Shown here piece by piece: positions 35,999-44,182 of a stretch of DNA of 64,000 nucleotides. This DNA comes from Oscillibacter sp. (GTDB lineage: Bacteria > Bacillota > Clostridia > Oscillospirales > Oscillospiraceae): NCBI GenBank assembly GCA_022791135.1, contig JAAVYM010000083.1, positions 1-64,000 of the forward strand, read 5' to 3'. Under the pieces are notes generated by a model. It was not told the DNA's origin. It searched no databases and saw only the letters and a program-made list of their open reading frames with translations. Position 1 is the first letter of the stretch; the number at the start of each line of letters is the position of its first letter. A program made the translations under genes and the position numbers.

Positions 35999-36041
35999 AA
36001 AAGACGCGAAAGCTGCCAAATCAGCAGTTTTCGCGTCTTTT
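35999..36041 (+). terminator. Terminator of the histidine operon
   Basis: An 18-bp stem with G-U pairs (35999-36016 / 36024-36041) around CAAATCA, A-rich before and ending in TTTT, just after the hisK-like stop. Confidence 0.9.
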
Positions 36042-36062
36042 CCCTTGTTCGAAGGTGGCTTC

Positions 36063-36096
36063 CCATTCCCGCCGTCTTCCACCACGGCGGGAATGG
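36063..36096. other. 12-bp perfect hairpin downstream of abrB-like gene
   Basis: Arms 36063-36074 and 36085-36096 with a 10-nt loop, no T-run on either side. It lies between the his terminator and the end of the convergent AbrB-type gene; it could stabilise or end that transcript. Confidence 0.45.
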
Positions 36097-36203
36097 GGCC
36101 ACTTGCATCATGCGAGGGTGTGAAAGATCAGCCCGCGCATCCCCGATGGGAGGAGCCGAGGCACCGGCCAAGACTCCTGTCCGCTTCGCAGGGCGCCGCC
36201 GCC

Positions 36204-36455
36204 TTAAGAGGCATGCACACGGGACAGCTCTTTCATACATTTCGGACAAACGCTCTTGCCTTTGAAGAGCGTAATGTCCTTGGTGGCGTCGCAGAAAATA
36301 CAGCTGGGCTTATACTTCTTGAGAATAACGGACGAACCTTCCACATAGATTTCCAATGCATCGCGCTCAGCAATATCCAAGGTGCGCCGCATTTCGATGG
36401 GAAGCACAATCCTGCCCAACTCATCCACCTTTCTGACGATTCCGGTCGATTTCAC
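36204..36455 (-). CDS. AbrB/SpoVT-type transcriptional regulator with zinc-ribbon tail
   Basis: 83 residues. The N-terminal SpoVT-AbrB swapped-hairpin domain reads STGIVRKVDELGRIVLPIEMRR and ALEIYVEGSSVILKKY. The C-terminal 30 residues hold two CxxC knuckles, CIFCDATKD and CPKCMKEL, a likely zinc ribbon. Such proteins control transition-state and sporulation genes in clostridia and bacilli. Translation starts at GTG 36455 behind AAAGGAGAG. It is divergent from spmA-spmB, so it may autoregulate or control that operon. TTGACA is seen on the minus strand around 36527-36532 with weak -10 candidates. Confidence 0.9.
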   Translation of the reverse strand: MKSTGIVRKVDELGRIVLPIEMRRTLDIAERDALEIYVEGSSVILKKYKPSCIFCDATKDITLFKGKSVCPKCMKELSRVHAS

Positions 36456-36600
36456 AGCTCTCTCCTTTCCCTATGTCCGCGGTTTCTTCCAACAGGTGAC
36501 TGTAACTTATCACAATGGATTATGATTTGTCAACTCTTTTGGTAAAATTTAAGAAGATATTCACAAATTGGTGAAAAAAGTAAAAAGGAGGCGGAATTTT

Positions 36601-37182
36601 ATGGAAATTACGTGGATATGGACAGGAATGGTCACACTGTCTTTGCTATTTGGAATCGCCACAGGGAATCTGGATGCGGTGGCAAACGGCGCGTTGGAAG
36701 GCGCCCGCTCCGCCATTGAGTTGAGCCTATCCATGGCCGGGATTTTGTGCCTTTGGAGCGGTGTGATGGAGGTGATGAACGCCTGCGGGATATCGGCGGG
36801 ATTGGCGCGACTGTTCCGCCCGATTCTGCGGCGGCTTCTGCCGGATGCCTGCCGGGATGAGGAAGCCTTGGCAGCGGTGTCGGCCAATGTGTCCGCCAAT
36901 CTTCTGGGCCTGGGGAACGCCGCTACGCCCTTGGGCATCCGGGCGGCAAGGAGAATGGCCCGAGGCTGCGGCGGCGTGGCCAGCAATGAGCTGTGCCTCC
37001 TGGTGGTGCTGAATACCGCCTCCATTCAGTTGCTGCCTGCCACCATCGCCTCAGTCCGCGCCGCAGCGGGGTGCCAGACGCCGTTCGATATCCTGCCGGC
37101 GGTGTGGATGGCGTCAGCGATGTCGGTAACGGCAGGTCTGCTGGCGGCGTGGCTGCTGTCCCACAGGAGGGCGGGACGATGA
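36601..37182 (+). CDS. spmA: Spore maturation protein A
   Basis: 193 residues with several hydrophobic helices and a nucleoside-recognition (Gate) domain: GALEGARSAIELSLSMAGIL and NLLGLGNAATPLGIRA are hallmark motifs, and VVLNTASIQLLPATIA is the second half. In bacilli SpmA and SpmB are needed for spore core dehydration and heat resistance. AAAAGGAGG precedes ATG 36601. It overlaps spmB by ATGA. Presence supports a spore former. Confidence 0.9.
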   Translation: MEITWIWTGMVTLSLLFGIATGNLDAVANGALEGARSAIELSLSMAGILCLWSGVMEVMNACGISAGLARLFRPILRRLLPDACRDEEALAAVSANVSANLLGLGNAATPLGIRAARRMARGCGGVASNELCLLVVLNTASIQLLPATIASVRAAAGCQTPFDILPAVWMASAMSVTAGLLAAWLLSHRRAGR

Positions 37183-37703
37183 ATCTCAGCTCTTTGGTGA
37201 TTCCGGTGCTGCTTTCTGCGGTGGCGGTCTATGGCCTGGGGAAGCGGGTGAATGTCTATGCTGCCTTGACCCACGGGGCGGAGGAAGGGCTGACAGTTCT
37301 GTTGCGCATTGTTCCGGCGCTGGTTGGGCTGCTGACGGCGGTGACGATGTTCCGGGCCTCCGGGGCGATGGAGTGGCTGTCTGGAGTTTTTGCCCCGGTG
37401 CTGGAGCTGCTGGGCATTCCTCCGGAGGCAGCGCCGCTGCTGCTGGTGCGCCCTGTGTCCGGAAACGGCGCGCTGGCCGTGGCCAGCGATTTGATTGCCG
37501 CCCACGGGCCGGACAGTTACGTGGGCCGGGTGGCGGCGGTGATGCTGGGGAGCACGGAGACGACCTTTTATACCATTGCCGTTTACTTCGGCTCCGCCGG
37601 AATCACGAAGACCCGTCATACCGTTCCTGCGGCCCTGGCGGCGGATTTAACAGGCTTTGCAGCGGCGGCGCTGGCCGTAAGGCTGTTTTTTGGTGCGGGA
37701 TAG
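37179..37703 (+). CDS. spmB: Spore maturation protein B
   Basis: 174 residues, membrane protein of the nucleoside-recognition family. GAEEGLTVLLRIVPALVGLLTAVTM, RPVSGNGALAVASDLI and MLGSTETTFYTIAVYFGS are characteristic SpmB motifs. It acts with SpmA in spore maturation. ATG 37179 overlaps the spmA stop (ATGA), and AGGAGG lies about 9 nt upstream within spmA. Confidence 0.92.
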   Translation: MNLSSLVIPVLLSAVAVYGLGKRVNVYAALTHGAEEGLTVLLRIVPALVGLLTAVTMFRASGAMEWLSGVFAPVLELLGIPPEAAPLLLVRPVSGNGALAVASDLIAAHGPDSYVGRVAAVMLGSTETTFYTIAVYFGSAGITKTRHTVPAALAADLTGFAAAALAVRLFFGAG

Positions 37704-37990
37704 GTAAAAAGGTGTTTTGCTTTACATAAATTGCGCGGCTGTCGTTACGGCTGTCGCTTCCAGGGCCGGCGGGGAACCTGCCAGGGTGCGGTCCTGAGGC
37801 GCCTTTTTCGTCGGGACTGCGCTGTCTGGGCTTGGGATCCGCCAAGATTTCCGCGTCCAATGGCCTTGCCCGGCGAAAAGCCCCGCCTCAATCCGGCGTT
37901 TCCCCCGTTTTCAGGCAGATTTCGGGGAAAGACCGCCTCTTGCCCCAAAAAAAGAGGGGGAACCGCTGAAAAAAGCCTTACAGAACGTAT
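37704..37990. other. Intergenic GC-rich stretch without recognised feature
   Basis: Between spmB and the minus-strand XRE gene. Contains several GC-rich local repeats but no ORF of convincing quality. I looked for SRP, 6S or RNase P-like signatures and did not find any. Confidence 0.35.
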
Positions 37991-38023
37991 AAAAACGGCA
38001 GGGAATGACTCCCTGTCGTTTTT
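37991..38023. terminator. Bidirectional terminator overlapping the end of the XRE gene
   Basis: A 14-bp stem with one G-U type pair (37991-38004 / 38010-38023), flanked by A5 and T5 runs. The TAA stop of the minus-strand XRE gene is formed at its right edge. Confidence 0.88.
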
Positions 38024-38348
38024 AAAGGTCCTGCTCGGAGAGCCAAGCCAAAAACTTTTTCGCTAAATCCAGCTTCCGTCCATTCATATTCAGCAAATAT
38101 TGGGCGGCGGACTTCCACTCCTCACCCCCGGCGCGGGACGTGCCTACCAGGAATTCATCCGGCGTGGTGTCCAGTGCCTGGGCTAGGCGCATAATCACCT
38201 CGGTAGAAGGGATCGATACGGCCCGTTCAATGCTGGACATGTAGGTGTTGCTGATGTCGGCCAGTTCACTGACCTCTGCCTGCTTTAGCCCCAACATCCT
38301 ACGGCGGGCCGCAATCCGCTTTCCGATTTTTGTATAGTCGAGTTCCAT
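38022..38348 (-). CDS. XRE family transcriptional regulator
   Basis: 108 residues. An N-terminal Cro/CI HTH: IGKRIAARRRMLGLKQAEVSELADISNTYMSSIERAVSIPS..., then VIMRLAQALDTTPDEFL. The C-terminal 40 residues (EEWKSAAQYLLNMNGRKLDLAKKFLAWL) form a short helical tail that may bind a partner or dimerise. Targets unknown; a long regulatory gap separates it from the divergent small ORF. The stop codon lies inside the terminator. Confidence 0.9.
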   Translation of the reverse strand: MELDYTKIGKRIAARRRMLGLKQAEVSELADISNTYMSSIERAVSIPSTEVIMRLAQALDTTPDEFLVGTSRAGGEEWKSAAQYLLNMNGRKLDLAKKFLAWLSEQDL

Positions 38349-38557
38349 GCTGCACCCCCAGCTTGTGTCCTTATCATACCAAGATTCCAGACAAATAAAA
38401 CAATTTACAAGAGGAATATTACTCTTGACAGACTCTATTTTTGCTTTTATAATTGATTAATCGACTGGAAGTATGGGTTTTGCAGGAGCGAGAGCTGGGA
38501 CTTCGCGCCGGATTCCAAGGATACAAACAAAAGTCGAAACGGTGCGGGAGAAAGCAA

Positions 38558-38707
38558 ATGGAGAAAAAACGGAAGGTTGTTTGCCTTTGCGGGGAGCGGC
38601 TGCTCCGAGTAGCCGCCGGCAGCGGCGTGAAAGAATGTCCCTGCTGTGGAAAGAGGGTCCACTTTATGGTGGCGGAGGGAAAGGTCCGGATTTGGTTCCG
38701 CAAATAG
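38558..38707 (+). CDS. Tiny zinc-ribbon protein upstream of thrS
   Basis: 49 residues from ATG 38558, preceded by GGGAGAAAGC. VCLCGERLLRVAAGSGVKECPCCGKRV gives a CxC ... CPCC pattern that fits a single zinc ribbon; the basic rest (MEKKRKV and RIWFRK) could bind nucleic acid. The frame is open upstream to 38453, but that part has no ribosome site. It ends 25 bp before the thrS promoter. Function unknown; it may be real given its compact ribbon. Confidence 0.55.
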   Translation: MEKKRKVVCLCGERLLRVAAGSGVKECPCCGKRVHFMVAEGKVRIWFRK

Positions 38708-38732
38708 GCGCCGGAAAATGCCGGCTCCCCCC

Positions 38733-38761
38733 TTGACAGATTTGCCGGGCAGTGCTAAACT
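38733..38761 (+). promoter_or_regulatory. Sigma-A promoter of T-box-thrS
   Basis: TTGACA at 38733-38738, a 17-bp spacer and TAAACT at 38756-38761. Transcription should start near 38768. Confidence 0.8.
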
Positions 38762-38767
38762 ATTTTA

Positions 38768-39008
38768 TGTTAAAGTGGCGATGACGGAGAAGAACCGCCT
38801 GCTTCCCGCCTCAGAGAGGGGCGCGCTTGCTGAAAGCGCCCCGCGGAAACGGCGGCTGTACCACTTCCGAGCCGCCCGGGATGACCGGGCCGGGTCCTCC
38901 CGTTACAGAGGATGCGAGCGGCGGCCCGCAGGGCCGCAAGCAGGGTGGAACCGTGGAATACGATGTTCGTATCCCACCCCTGATGACCATCAGGGGTGGG
39001 ATTTTTTG
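38768..39008 (+). promoter_or_regulatory. Threonine T-box riboswitch with terminator
   Basis: The leader has the T-box order. Stem I carries TCAGAGAGG and GCTGAAAGCG (AGAGA and GNUG elements). The specifier is most likely ACC at 38860-38862 (Thr codon, in CTGTACCACTTCCGAG). The conserved T-box sequence AGGGTGGAACCGTGG lies near 38942-38956. A strong terminator follows (38972-38983 / 38990-39001, then T6). Uncharged tRNA-Thr would pair with the specifier and stabilise the antiterminator, switching on thrS. Confidence 0.9.
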
Positions 39009-39038
39009 CCGCCCCTCACAATACAAGGAGGATTTTTT

Positions 39039-40799
39039 ATGAGTGAAGAAAGCAGCCTGTATACCTTTGAAAATGAGGAATACCGCAAAACCTATTGGCA
39101 TACGTGCTCCCACATCCTGGCCCAGGCGGTGAAGCGCCTGTATCCGGAGGTCAAGCTGGCCATCGGTCCCTCCATCGACGAGGGCTTCTATTATGATATG
39201 GATTCTCCCTTCCCCTTCACTCCTGAGATCATGGAGAAAATCGAGGAGGAGATGCGGAAGATCTGCAAAGAAAAGCTGAAGCTGGAGCGCTTTGAGCTGC
39301 CCCGCGAAGAGGCTGTAAAGTTTATGGAGGAGAAGGGCGAACCTTATAAGGTGGAGCTGATCAACGACCTGCCCGCCGGCGCCGCCATCAGCTTCTACAA
39401 GCAGGGGGAGTTCACCGACCTGTGCGCCGGTCCCCACCTGGACTCCACTGGCCGGGTCAAGGGCAACGCCATTAAGCTCACCGCCTGCAACGCCGCCTAT
39501 TGGCGGGGGGATTCCAATCGGGAGACCCTCCAGCGGATTTATGGCATCGCCTTCCCCAAAAAGGACGAGCTGGATGCCTACCTCCAGCGGATTGAAGAGG
39601 CCAAGCGCCGGGATCACCGGAAGCTGGGCAAGGAGCTGGGGCTGTTTATGCTGATGGACGAAGGCCCCGGATTCCCCTTCTTCCTGCCCAAGGGCATGGT
39701 GCTGCGCAATACGCTGCTGGACTACTGGCGGCAGGTTCATAAAAAATACGGCTACGTGGAGATCTCCACCCCCATCATCCTGAACCGCCAGCTGTGGGAG
39801 CGTTCCGGCCACTGGGATCACTATAAGAAGAATATGTACACTACCCTCATTGACGAGGAGGACTATGCCATCAAGCCGATGAACTGCCCCGGCGGGATGC
39901 TGGTTTACGCCAGCGAACCCCACTCCTATCGGGATTTGCCCCTGCGGGTGGGCGAGATCGGCCTGGTCCACCGGCACGAGCTGTCCGGCGCCCTCCATGG
40001 CTTGTTCCGGGTGCGCTGCTTCAACCAGGATGACGCCCACGTCTTCATGACCCGGGAGCAGATGAAGGACGTCATTCAGGAGACGGTCCGTCTGTTTGAC
40101 GAAGTGTACTCCACCTTTGGCCTGAGCTACACGATTGAGCTGTCCACCATGCCGGAGGACCATATCGGCACCGTGGAGGAGTGGGAGCGCAACCAGGACA
40201 TCCTGAAAGACGCCATCACTGATATGGGCAAGGATTTCATCATCAACGAGGGCGACGGCGCGTTCTACGGCCCGAAGCTGGACTTCCACCTGTCGGACTC
40301 CCTGGGCCGGACCTGGCAGTGCGGCACGATTCAGCTGGACAGCCAGCTGCCGGAGCGCTTTGAGCTGGAGTACGTGGGAGAAGACGGCGCGAAGCACCGC
40401 CCCGTCATGATCCACCGTGTGGTTCTGGGTTCCATCGAGCGCTTCATCGGCGTCATTACCGAGCACTTCGCCGGGGCGTTCCCCCTGTGGCTGAGTCCGG
40501 TGCAGGTAAAGGTCCTGACCGTCACAGAGCGGGCGGACGGCTACGCTGCGGAGATCGCCGCCGCACTGGACCAGCAGGGCTTCCGTGTGGAGACCGATAC
40601 CCGCAATGAGAAGATCGGCAAGAAAATCCGGGAGGCTACGATGGAGAAAGTCCCCTATATGTTGGTTGTAGGCGATCGGGACGTAGAGAACAAAACGGTT
40701 TCCGTCCGTACCCGCTCCGGCGAGGATTTGGGTGCGATGAGTCTGGATACCTTTGCCGCAAAGCTGAAAGAGGAAGTTCAATCCAAGGTGATTATGTAA
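39039..40799 (+). CDS. thrS: Threonyl-tRNA synthetase, short form without TGS domain
   Basis: 586 residues instead of the usual ~640. The N-terminal TGS domain is absent and the protein begins directly at the editing (N2) domain with HTCSHILAQAVKRLYP (HxxxH metal site) and later CAGPH. The catalytic class II core follows: motif 2 HRHELSGALHGLFRVRCFNQDDAH, the Zn-ligand motif NCPGGMLVY and motif 3 RPVMIHRVVLGSIERFIG. An anticodon-binding domain ends the protein. AAGGAGG lies upstream of ATG 39039. Regulated by the preceding T-box. Confidence 0.95.
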   Translation: MSEESSLYTFENEEYRKTYWHTCSHILAQAVKRLYPEVKLAIGPSIDEGFYYDMDSPFPFTPEIMEKIEEEMRKICKEKLKLERFELPREEAVKFMEEKGEPYKVELINDLPAGAAISFYKQGEFTDLCAGPHLDSTGRVKGNAIKLTACNAAYWRGDSNRETLQRIYGIAFPKKDELDAYLQRIEEAKRRDHRKLGKELGLFMLMDEGPGFPFFLPKGMVLRNTLLDYWRQVHKKYGYVEISTPIILNRQLWERSGHWDHYKKNMYTTLIDEEDYAIKPMNCPGGMLVYASEPHSYRDLPLRVGEIGLVHRHELSGALHGLFRVRCFNQDDAHVFMTREQMKDVIQETVRLFDEVYSTFGLSYTIELSTMPEDHIGTVEEWERNQDILKDAITDMGKDFIINEGDGAFYGPKLDFHLSDSLGRTWQCGTIQLDSQLPERFELEYVGEDGAKHRPVMIHRVVLGSIERFIGVITEHFAGAFPLWLSPVQVKVLTVTERADGYAAEIAAALDQQGFRVETDTRNEKIGKKIREATMEKVPYMLVVGDRDVENKTVSVRTRSGEDLGAMSLDTFAAKLKEEVQSKVIM

Positions 40800-40862
40800 T
40801 TCGTCCATTGGGAGCGGGGGCGTAAAGAGGAGACTCGATAAGAGAATTTAATAGCAAAGAGG

Positions 40863-40901
40863 CAGCCGCATGACGCCAAAGCGTCATGCGGCTGTTTTTT
40901 T
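40863..40901 (+). terminator. Rho-independent terminator of thrS
   Basis: A perfect 14-bp stem (40863-40876 / 40881-40894) with a CAAA tetraloop, followed by seven T. Confidence 0.95.
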
Positions 40902-41058
40902 GAAGGCAGAAAACTACCCGTTAGGCGAGCGGCAAAAAACTAACGGCGATGATGGAGACAAGAAAACTCCCATGCTTTGAATGGAGATATACCCTGGCAA
41001 CTGCACCCAATAAAGCAAGGGGGTATCCACAGTGAATGATTGAAAAAGTTTATCATAC

Positions 41059-41443
41059 ATGAAATGGAATTGCAAATACGGCATTGTATTTGCATTGAAA
41101 TATCGCGGGAACGTGTTTTATGGAAAACGGAAGTGGGAGATAGGAGAAATTCTGAGGACGCTGTGTGAGTGGAGGGGAATCAAAATCATAGGGGCAGAAG
41201 AGTGCCCGGACTATATCTACATGCTTGTGGAGATTTCGCTGAAAGTGACGGTGTCAAGCTTTACGGGCTACCTGAAGGGAACGAGCAGCTTGTTAAGGCA
41301 TAAGTTACCGGAACCGGGAATTCCGGAAAGGTGGGTACTATATGGAGGCAGCAGGAAAGAGTGCGAAAAAGATCGCGGAGTACATCAAGCACCAACTGGA
41401 TAAGGATAAGGCCGTAGAACAACGGATGATAGGAGATTTCTAA
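41059..41443 (+). pseudogene. IS200-like transposase (TnpA, HUH family) remnant
   Basis: An open frame from ATG 41059 reads CKYGIVFALKYRGNVFYGKRKWEIGEILRTLCEW, CPDYIYMLVEISLK and GYLKGTSSLL, the N-terminal two-thirds of an IS200/IS605 TnpA. The HUH motif (normally xDHxHM) is DYIYM, so the metal-binding histidines are lost. The C-terminal helix with the catalytic-Tyr segment (YYMEAAGKSAKKIAEYIKHQL) is in another frame after a deletion, ending at TAA 41441-41443. It is a dead insertion sequence. No intact TnpB is nearby. Confidence 0.7.
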
Positions 41444-42481
41444 GCCCGTTTACGGACTGCAAGCAGTAGATCTTTCGCGGCTGCCGGACTGTATTTGCGC
41501 GATAAGACGCGCTTGCTGAGGACAAAGGGCATTGCCTGTTTATAAAGAACTTCCGGGCTTTGTTGAGGGGGTTTATTAAAAAAGCGCCTGAATCGATGCG
41601 AATTCAAACGCCTATCGTCAGACAAATGGAAGAGAAATCTGTTGGATTCTTTTCCGCTTTGCGGCGAGGATTTGCCGTATTTTAAATGAAAATCGCCAAT
41701 TTCATGCCGGGAAATACGGTTTCTGGGATGGTTTGAGGCAAGCGGATTTGCCGCGCAAAGGGGATCGTACGAGTGTGCTTTGAGAATTCGCTTGATCTGG
41801 ACCAATAGCTCCCCGGTTTTTTCGTCCAGAGTTCGGATCATACCGAAAAAGTAATGGAGGAGGGAAAGATTGCTCTCTACACCGTGGCCAAGGCTGGCGG
41901 CATTCTGCGCTCTAGCCAGCAGCTTGCCGCAGGCCCTTTCTGTTGCCGCACGACCACGTCAGTGAAGGTGGAAATTGCAAGAATCCATTTATCCCTGTAC
42001 GCTACTAGGATTCGTTCCAGGGAGGTATATTTCTTCAACCGTTTTAAGGAGGCTACGCTAGTTACTTTGGAAAAATCTAGAGGTGCTGCGGGAAAATTTG
42101 ACGAAGCTGTACCTTCAGCCAGTTAACGTATCATGTTCACACTCTCTGGAAGTTAAAATATTTCTCGATAGGTTGCAGATATTCAACCAGATTATTTGGA
42201 ATAACGGGCGGTATCAAATCTGGATTCAAGCGCAGATGGGCACCCTTTTGCAAATCCAGCTTATCATGGTGAACCTTGCAGATATTAATGTTCTATTTGA
42301 CGTGGGTAATAAGGGGATTGAGAACAAAACTTGTACTCCAATTCTTTGAAATAATACTAAAGCGGATTGTGTTAGATCCCGCGGATTCCAGAAACATCTT
42401 CGCATGCGGAACTTTCCGGCGTTCTGCCGCCGGAATCCGCTCTAGCGTTCCTCGCAGGGACTGTGGTTTCTATGGATCGGC
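41444..42481. other. AT-richer degraded stretch without assigned gene
   Basis: A 133-residue frame lies on the minus strand (41440-41841) starting MIRTLDEKTGELLVQIKRI. Its composition is basic, it shows no family motif and it overlaps the transposase relic, so I do not count it as a gene. A small GC-rich hairpin is visible around 42411-42433. Nothing else is recognised. Confidence 0.35.
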
Positions 42482-42592
42482 TTATAAGGTTTTTCCCAAC
42501 AGATTATAGTTTGGCAGTGCAATAGACAGTTCGCTGAAGTCTGCACCCACATCAATGTCAAGGGAAATGAACGGCGTTCTTTCTTTTTTCAT
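42482..42592 (-). pseudogene. Possible N-terminal remnant of an IS110-type transposase
   Basis: A 36-codon frame on the minus strand starting MKKERTPFISLDIDVGADFSE and running LSIALPNYNLLGKTL then stop. The opening I-D-V-G-A-D-F pattern recalls the DEDD-type N-terminus of IS110 transposases. The rest of the gene is missing. The assignment is weak. Confidence 0.35.
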
Positions 42593-43381
42593 AGTTATTC
42601 CCTGCTTTCTTATGTTACTGGGATAGGAACAGGGTTTCTTTTTCCAACCAGCGACGAGACATCCTAACCTATGGTTCGGGAATGGCCAACAGGCTCCCAA
42701 CCATCTAAATCGTCTCGTATCGTTGAAAGGAAAAACTGACTTTGCTACAGACATTCGGTCTTATAGACTGACTGGCCCAAGGGTGCGCTTCATGGGCCGG
42801 CGAACTCGCTGGCCCAGACCAATCCTACACGGTACACAAAAATGAATCTCCATCCTTGATGTGTGCGCAGGGGCGGAACATTGGGAGAATTCAAAAAATT
42901 TAAAATTGTATAATTGCGGCGATCGGCTTACCGGAAACGGAATCGATAGTATTATACCATGCATGCAGCTCTTCTTTTGCAAACCACACGCCATGATTTT
43001 AACCAGCGCCACTTCTTCCTTCAAGCAATAATCTTGGAGTTTATCATATGGCACTTTTTATAGTTTTGCATAAAAAGTGCCATAAGTTGATCATGTCCGA
43101 GTTTTCAAAAGATTAGAGTTGAGAGAATGGATGATGGCATTATGTCAATGGTGCAGGAAAGTGCCGACAGCCAGAATGTTGGAGGGTTTCCTGGTAAAAA
43201 CCTGGACATATAGTATTTGGACGGTGTGCAATTGACGAACAGCTTCCCGGAATGAAAAGCCCTGCTGTGGCACATGAAGAAGCAGCGCAATATTGTGGAC
43301 CCTGCTGTGCCGCCCCGGCTCCTTTGTAAGTGCCATTGAAAATTTTTAGAAAATTGCCGGTTCAAAGAGAATAACGATTTT
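42593..43381. other. Degraded AT-richer stretch, nothing assigned
   Basis: Only short overlapping frames on both strands; none shows a family motif. A minus-strand frame at 43145-43336 (MALTKEPGRHSRVHNI...) is in convincing order but unassignable. Probably remnants of mobile DNA. Confidence 0.35.
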
Positions 43382-43785
43382 CGAAAAAGCTATCAGGAAC
43401 TCTTCAAAAGGAGCATGCAGCTTGGCAGGATTGACACCTCTGTCTATTCCACAGAGGATGTTTTTGACGTCCGTGTAGAACAGTTCCGGCGGCTGTACAA
43501 ATTCTACTTTAACCTCTTTTGGCAACGACCTACGGAAAGTTGGTACACAGCGCACTGCCTGGAATCCGACCGGGGGAGGAGGTGTCTAATCCGGTCTCCG
43601 ATTATTTTTTATTGCCCGGTTTACATACACCAGGATTACGCACCCTGCTTTTCGCGGCGGAGCCGAAAAAGCTCCCCCTCTTTCAGGCCGCCCAAGTCTA
43701 TGTGGGAGAACGGGTGCAGGCTTCGAAAGTGCATGTGGAGGTCGATCCCGCATCAAATCCGGTTGTAGGTGATATCTGGGGATAG
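43382..43785 (+). pseudogene. Frameshifted hypothetical protein of unknown family
   Basis: The first frame reads KSYQELFKRSMQLGRIDTS and YKFYFNLFWQRPTESWYTA. After a shift near 43545-43560 the next frame continues smoothly as LPGIRPGEEVSNPVSDYFLLPG, TPGLRTLLFAAEPKKLPLFQ and VGERVQASKVHVEVDPASN to TAG 43783-43785. The composition of the joined product looks like a real cytosolic protein of about 130 residues, but I do not recognise it. Confidence 0.45.
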
Positions 43786-44080
43786 GCCAATTCCTCTATC
43801 ACCCATCTCAATTAACCGGAAGTTTTCGGAAAAGCTATCCTTATTTATTTCGTTCCCGTGCTCATAGCAGTAAAAAAAGCCGGTCAGATACCATAAATTT
43901 CCATTCTACCGTATATGTTCTTCGTTTTCATCCATCGTAGTGTAAACATCCAATTTGTATGACATTTCGATGGGGGAAATTTGGGTGAAAGTGCGTGGAC
44001 AAGGCATAGTTGCCTTTTGTGTCCGAAAGAAGACAGAAGGCCGGGAGGCTATAGAATCGGAATCCTGCGCAAACCGCATA

Positions 44081-44125
44081 AAAATAGCTGGACTGAAATG
44101 AAGTAGGCTTCATTTCAGTCCAGCT
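44081..44125 (-). terminator. Terminator of the deoR-type gene
   Basis: A 17-bp perfect stem (about 44087-44103 / 44109-44125) with loop TAGGC; on the minus strand it is followed by TATTTTTATG. Confidence 0.88.
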
Positions 44126-44182
44126 TCCTATTTGCAGGTTCAGGTAGGTACTCCGTCTGTCTGTTTCTTCAGGGCACGACGC

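Noticed and set aside
37704-37990. Possible structured RNA (SRP, 6S or RNase P)
   Set aside because: GC-rich and between genes, but none of the conserved loops of those RNAs could be recognised.
38811-40808. 665-codon minus-strand frame opposite thrS and the T-box
   Set aside because: Shadow of thrS; it also runs across the terminator and riboswitch, which no real gene would.
41440-41841. 133-codon minus-strand frame
   Set aside because: Overlaps the transposase relic, no clear ribosome site or motif; not supported as a gene.
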